Of a stretch of 64,000 bases of DNA, positions 61,168 to 64,000 are shown piece by piece. Source of the DNA: Mycolicibacterium iranicum. GTDB taxonomy: Bacteria; Actinomycetota; Actinomycetes; Mycobacteriales; Mycobacteriaceae. Made by a program: the position numbers and the translations under genes. The DNA lies in contig NZ_LQPC01000028.1 in the NCBI RefSeq assembly GCF_002101705.1, positions 276,894 to 340,893 of the forward strand. Reading direction: 5' to 3'. Position 1 is the stretch's first letter; the number at the start of each line of letters is the position of its first letter. The notes beneath the pieces were generated by a model. That model was given only the letters and a program-made list of their open reading frames with translations, was not told the DNA's origin and made no database searches.

Positions 61168-61253
61168 GCCGGACACGGTAGCCCGACAGCACTGCGAGGC
61201 CGGACCCGAGTGGGTCCGGCCTCGCAGAATACGTGGGTGTGGGTGTGTCTTGG

Positions 61254-61685
61254 TCAGCCGACCGGGATGGAGGCGCAACCGACGTTCGGGATACATCCCG
61301 AAACTCCGTCGGGTCCGGCCGTGCCTCCGACGCCGCCGGGGTTGGTGCTGCCGCTGGCGCCGCCGGGTCCGGCAGTGCCGGCCGGTCCGCCGGGAATGGC
61401 GCCGGTCGCACCCTCAGGACCCGCAGCGCCGGACACACCGCCGGGATTGGTGCTGCCGCTGGCGCCGCCGGGTCCGGCAGTACCAGCCGGTCCGCCCGGG
61501 ATGGCGGCGGTGGCGCCGCCAGGGCCGGCGGTGCCGACGCTGGCGCACGGGGTGCCGTCGGCATTGAAGCACGGCGGAGGCGCGGGCTGGGCCATGGTCA
61601 GGGGCGCGGTAGCGATTGCAGTCGCCGCGGCGCCCGCGAAGAGCATAGGTCCGAAGATTCCGAAAGCAGATGTCTTGTGTCGCAT
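61254..61685 (-). CDS. secreted Gly/Pro-rich repeat protein
   Basis: A 143-aa protein with a signal peptide (about 1-33, hydrophobic MLFAGAAATAIATAPLTMA), then two copies of a 35-residue Gly/Pro/Ala-rich unit beginning GTAGPGGASGSTNPGG, flanked by Cys-containing ends (PPCFNADGTPCASVG and SGCIPNVGCAS). Collagen-like or PGRS-like composition without Y-rich repeats. Likely cell-wall exposed or released. No function assigned. Confidence 0.82.
   Translation of the reverse strand: MRHKTSAFGIFGPMLFAGAAATAIATAPLTMAQPAPPPCFNADGTPCASVGTAGPGGATAAIPGGPAGTAGPGGASGSTNPGGVSGAAGPEGATGAIPGGPAGTAGPGGASGSTNPGGVGGTAGPDGVSGCIPNVGCASIPVG
61341..61530. repeat. 105-bp direct repeat in the Gly/Pro-rich gene
   Basis: The segment beginning TTGGTGCTGCCGCT at 61342 recurs from 61447, i.e. 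with a 105-bp (35-codon) period, with a few third-position changes over about 70 bp. Repeats of this kind often vary in copy number between strains. Confidence 0.8.
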
Positions 61686-61770
61686 AACAGAACTGTTGCC
61701 GGGTGATGCGAAAACAAAACCATCTCGATTATGAAGGTTTTCTGAAGGAGTGGTGAGGCATGCTGGCGGT

Positions 61771-62382
61771 GTGGGACTGATCATCCGGCTCGCGGAGCTG
61801 TTGCTCATCCTTGTACCGCTGGCGGGTGTGGCTTACGCGACGTTTCGCGCCGTTGTCGGCGCGCGCGGCCCGCAGGTCGACAGGGGATCCTCTCAGCGCA
61901 ACGCGATATCGCGTGCCATCGGCACGCACGATAGGACGGATACCCGGTGGCTCGCCTACGAAATCGACGTCGAGAAGACTCTCGACTACCCGCTGATGAC
62001 CGACATGCGTGATCCACTCACCCAGCGCTTCCACCGCGCCAAACTGCGGGCCGATCTTCTGCGTCCCTCGGATGTCTCCGACCTCGTCGAGGACCGCGAA
62101 GCGACATCCGAGTATCTCGATGCGGTGCAGGACTACGCCACCGCATTCGACATCGCCGAGGCCGAAGCGATCCGCCGCGGTCGTACCAATTTTTCTGTCG
62201 TGGAACAGGAACGGCTGGTTCGGGCTCAGCGCCTGCTGCGCGTGGCAGTCGATTCCGGTGCCACACAGCAGGAGCGGGACCGTGCCTACCAGCTGGCGCG
62301 GCGCGAACTCGACGGGCTGATCGTGTTACCCGAGCGGGCTCGCGCCGCCCTGGAGCGGGGTGCCAGAGGCGAGCTCGACTAG
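61771..62382 (+). CDS. single-helix membrane-anchored coiled-coil-like protein
   Basis: A 203-aa protein: one N-terminal membrane helix (LAELLLILVPLAGVAYATF), then a long soluble helical region with Asp/Arg/Glu-rich heptad-like stretches. Relatives in mycobacteria are hypothetical. GTG 61771 is chosen; GTG at 61750/61753 in the same frame would overlap GAAGGAG. It ends in CTAG shared with the convergent aminotransferase stop. Confidence 0.72.
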   Translation: MGLIIRLAELLLILVPLAGVAYATFRAVVGARGPQVDRGSSQRNAISRAIGTHDRTDTRWLAYEIDVEKTLDYPLMTDMRDPLTQRFHRAKLRADLLRPSDVSDLVEDREATSEYLDAVQDYATAFDIAEAEAIRRGRTNFSVVEQERLVRAQRLLRVAVDSGATQQERDRAYQLARRELDGLIVLPERARAALERGARGELD

Positions 62383-63773
62383 GCGCCGGCGATCGCGGCG
62401 TCGGCCACGTCGAGCGCGCGGTCGAGGATGGCGAGCCCTTCACGTGCTTGTTCGGCGGTGATGATGCACGGCGGCACCACGTGGATGCGGTTGTAGTTGG
62501 CGAAGGGGAGCAGGCCCAGCTTCTTGCACTCCGCGATGACGGAATTCATTGCGGCACTGGAGCTGCCATAGGGGGCCAGCGGTTCGCGGGTGGTCTGATC
62601 GGCGACGAGTTCGACCGCCCAGAACACGCCTGCGCCACGGACCTCGCCGACGCAGCGATGCTTGGCGGCAATCTCTTTGAGACCTGGGCCGATCACCTCG
62701 GCGCCGACATTCGCCGCGTTCTCCACGATGCCCTCGTCGGCCATCGCGTTGATCGTCGCGACGGCGGCGGCGGTGGCGAGGGGATGGCCGGAATAGGTGA
62801 GGCCGCCCGGATAGGCGCGGTGGGCGAATGTCTCGCTGATCGCCGGGTTGATCGCCACCCCACCGAGCGGGACGTAGCCGGAGTTGACGCCCTTGGCGAA
62901 CGTGAGCAGGTCGGGGACGACATCGAAGTGGTTGATGGAGAACCACTTTCCGCTGCGGCCGAAGCCGGCCATGACCTCGTCGGCGATGAAGACGATGCCG
63001 TACTCGTCGCACAGCGCGCGCACGCCCTGGATGTAGCCGGGCGGCGGCACCATGATCCCCGCCGTGCCGGGAATCGACTCGAGAATGATGGCCGCGATGG
63101 TGTTCGGGCCCTCCATCCGGATCGTGTCGTGGAGGTGCTTGAGGGCACGCTCGGACTCTTCTGATTCCGTGGTGGCGTGGAACTGTGAGCGGTACAGGAA
63201 CGGGCCGAAGAAGTGGACGACGCCGGCGTTGCCGTGGTCGTTCGGCCAGCGCCGCGGGTCACCGGTGAGGTTGATCGCGGTCTCGGTGCCACCGTGATAG
63301 GAGCGGTAGCGCGCCAGCACCTTGTAGCGGCCGGTGTGCAGGCGCGCCATGCGGACCGCGTGCTCGACGGCGTCGGCGCCACCGTTGGTGAAGAAGATCT
63401 TGTTCAGCTCGCCGGGAGTGCGCTCGGCGATGAGCCGAGCCGCCTCCGAGCGGGCGTCGTTGGCGTGCTGAGGGGCCACCGTGCACAGCTTCGCGGCCTG
63501 ATCGGCAATGGCGGCGACGACTTTCGGGTGCTGATGGCCGATATTGGTGTTGACCAGCATGGAGGAGAAGTCGAGCAGCTTGTTGCCGTCCCCGTCCCAT
63601 ACGTGGCAGCCCTCGGAGGCCACGATCGTCATGGGGGAGATGTCGGCCTGCGCCGACCACGAATGGAACACGTGGGCACGGTCCAGTTCGTAGGTCCTTG
63701 CGGCTTCTGCGCGCGCGGCGTCGACGGTGAGGCCGTTGGGGAGCAGCGTGTCTTCGAGCGTTTCGTTCAGCAC
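62379..63773 (-). CDS. class III (omega) aminotransferase
   Basis: A 464-aa PLP enzyme: VWDGDGNKLLDFSSMLVNTNIGHQHP, FTNGGADAVEHAVRMARLHTGR, SYHGGTETAINLTGD, FIADEVMAGFGRSGKW and the PLP-Lys in TFAKGVNSGYVPLG. It transfers amino groups between an omega- or beta-amino acid and a keto acid. GTG 63773 is chosen, since the stretch further upstream lacks family similarity and contains its own promoter. The exact amino donor is unknown. Confidence 0.9.
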   Translation of the reverse strand: MLNETLEDTLLPNGLTVDAARAEAARTYELDRAHVFHSWSAQADISPMTIVASEGCHVWDGDGNKLLDFSSMLVNTNIGHQHPKVVAAIADQAAKLCTVAPQHANDARSEAARLIAERTPGELNKIFFTNGGADAVEHAVRMARLHTGRYKVLARYRSYHGGTETAINLTGDPRRWPNDHGNAGVVHFFGPFLYRSQFHATTESEESERALKHLHDTIRMEGPNTIAAIILESIPGTAGIMVPPPGYIQGVRALCDEYGIVFIADEVMAGFGRSGKWFSINHFDVVPDLLTFAKGVNSGYVPLGGVAINPAISETFAHRAYPGGLTYSGHPLATAAAVATINAMADEGIVENAANVGAEVIGPGLKEIAAKHRCVGEVRGAGVFWAVELVADQTTREPLAPYGSSSAAMNSVIAECKKLGLLPFANYNRIHVVPPCIITAEQAREGLAILDRALDVADAAIAGA

Positions 63774-63816
63774 GGGTAAACGGTAGTTCCCCGACGTCAG
63801 AACCGGAAATGACGAA

Positions 63817-63845
63817 TATCTACGCGCGCACTTCTGATGAGTCAA
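63817..63845 (-). promoter_or_regulatory. SigA-type promoter of the aminotransferase gene
   Basis: On the minus strand TTGACT (63845-63840) and TAGATA (63822-63817) are spaced 17 bp apart, a good housekeeping promoter. The transcript would start near 63810, about 37 bases before GTG 63773. Confidence 0.65.
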
Positions 63846-63863
63846 CGCGTCAGCCGGCACTGG

Positions 63864-63869
63864 TATAAT
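63864..63869 (+). promoter_or_regulatory. consensus -10 TATAAT of the 13E12-type gene
   Basis: A perfect TATAAT whose last base is followed by seven bases and then GTG 63877. Transcription would therefore begin at or next to the start codon, giving a leaderless message. The -35 position (about 63841-63846) is weak. Confidence 0.7.
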
Positions 63870-63884
63870 CGAACATGTGTTCGA
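63869..63884. promoter_or_regulatory. LexA box (SOS operator)
   Basis: TCGAAC (63869-63874), four bases, then GTTCGA (63879-63884): a perfect match to the mycobacterial LexA consensus TCGAAC-N4-GTTCGA. It overlaps the end of the -10 element and the first codons of the gene at 63877, so bound LexA would block both polymerase and the start. Confidence 0.9.
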
Positions 63885-64000
63885 TGATTGGTCTGACGGC
63901 AGTGTCCTCTCGGTGGTGGAGGGTGCGCATCGTCAGGTGGCGGTGGCGATGGCGCGCAGTCTGGCCGGGATCTTCGAATTGCTGCAGCGGCGCACCGCGG
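63877..64000 (+). CDS. 13E12/DUF222-type protein, partial
   Basis: Only the first 41 codons are visible. After a GTG start, the sequence reads as a Trp/Asp-rich opening, then SVVEGAHRQVAVAMARSLAGIFELLQRR, the helix typical of the DUF222/13E12 repeat family, which usually ends with an HNH nuclease domain. The rest lies beyond the window. The LexA box and leaderless promoter identify it as an SOS-inducible member. Confidence 0.8.
   Translation, partial: MFDDWSDGSVLSVVEGAHRQVAVAMARSLAGIFELLQRRTA

Overview
The window looks like a chromosomal segment of an environmental, probably rapidly growing mycobacterium (Mycolicibacterium type). The signs are a uniformly high G+C content, frequent GTG/TTG starts, many 1-4 bp gene overlaps, a perfect mycobacterial LexA box in front of a 13E12-type (DUF222) gene at the right edge, several SigF-like promoters (GTTT-N15/16-GGGTA), and families typical of this group (DUF3516 helicase, cutinase, DUF4333 lipoprotein, MpaB-type oxygenase, PPK2). 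Species cannot be fixed by reading alone. No rRNA, tRNA, CRISPR array, insertion sequence or phage gene was seen, and no gene-free stretch exceeds about 225 bp.

Layout. 1-5.9 kb: partial membrane protein, zinc ribbon, FAD monooxygenase, cyclase, a TetR/SnoaL/NmrA group with a clear operator, and an ammonium transporter with a changed twin-histidine site. 5.9-13.8 kb: MalQ, MpaB-type oxygenase, ROK regulator with divergent MFS pump, and two GlxA/AraC regulators facing each other. 14-16.8 kb: a cobalt nitrile hydratase operon (DUF1097 permease, beta, alpha, activator, CbiM). 16.8-23.7 kb: a SigF-type hypothetical gene, phospholipase D, DGPF protein with ECF42 sigma factor, DUF202 pair, LLM enzyme, SHOCT protein. 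23.7-29.7 kb: helicase, acyltransferase, SRPBCC, TesB, metallophosphoesterase. 29.8-34.4 kb: an overlapping operon SDR - EamA - TetR - hydroxyacid-oxoacid transhydrogenase - thioesterase - MarR, followed by a fragment of another SDR.

34.5-38.4 kb is the most interesting part: a tightly overlapped minus-strand operon with a PAS-GAF-PP2C (SpoIIE) phosphatase, a cobalamin-binding protein, a STAS protein and an alpha/beta hydrolase. The order recalls RsbP/RsbV/RsbQ energy-stress signalling with a corrinoid sensor added. 38.5-47.1 kb: exported GDPD and metallo-beta-lactamase pair, dialkylglycine decarboxylase, GH5-like hydrolase, MFS with MarR, DJ-1/PfpI, PPK2. 47.2-55.4 kb: small mycobacterial proteins, cutinase, HemK-like methyltransferase with CDGSH protein, a haem-oxygenase-like and ferritin-like divergent pair, NUDIX, phosphotransferase, MscS. 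55.5-64 kb: MOSC, lipoprotein, DUF2237, DUF1697, CobW GTPase, diguanylate cyclase, SDR, repeat-rich secreted protein, class III aminotransferase, and the start of the SOS-controlled 13E12 gene.

Common themes are general stress physiology (SigF-like promoters, partner switching, PPK2, ferritin-like, DJ-1), cobalt/corrinoid use (Co-nitrile hydratase with its own CbiM; B12 sensor) and small catabolic cassettes with local repressors.
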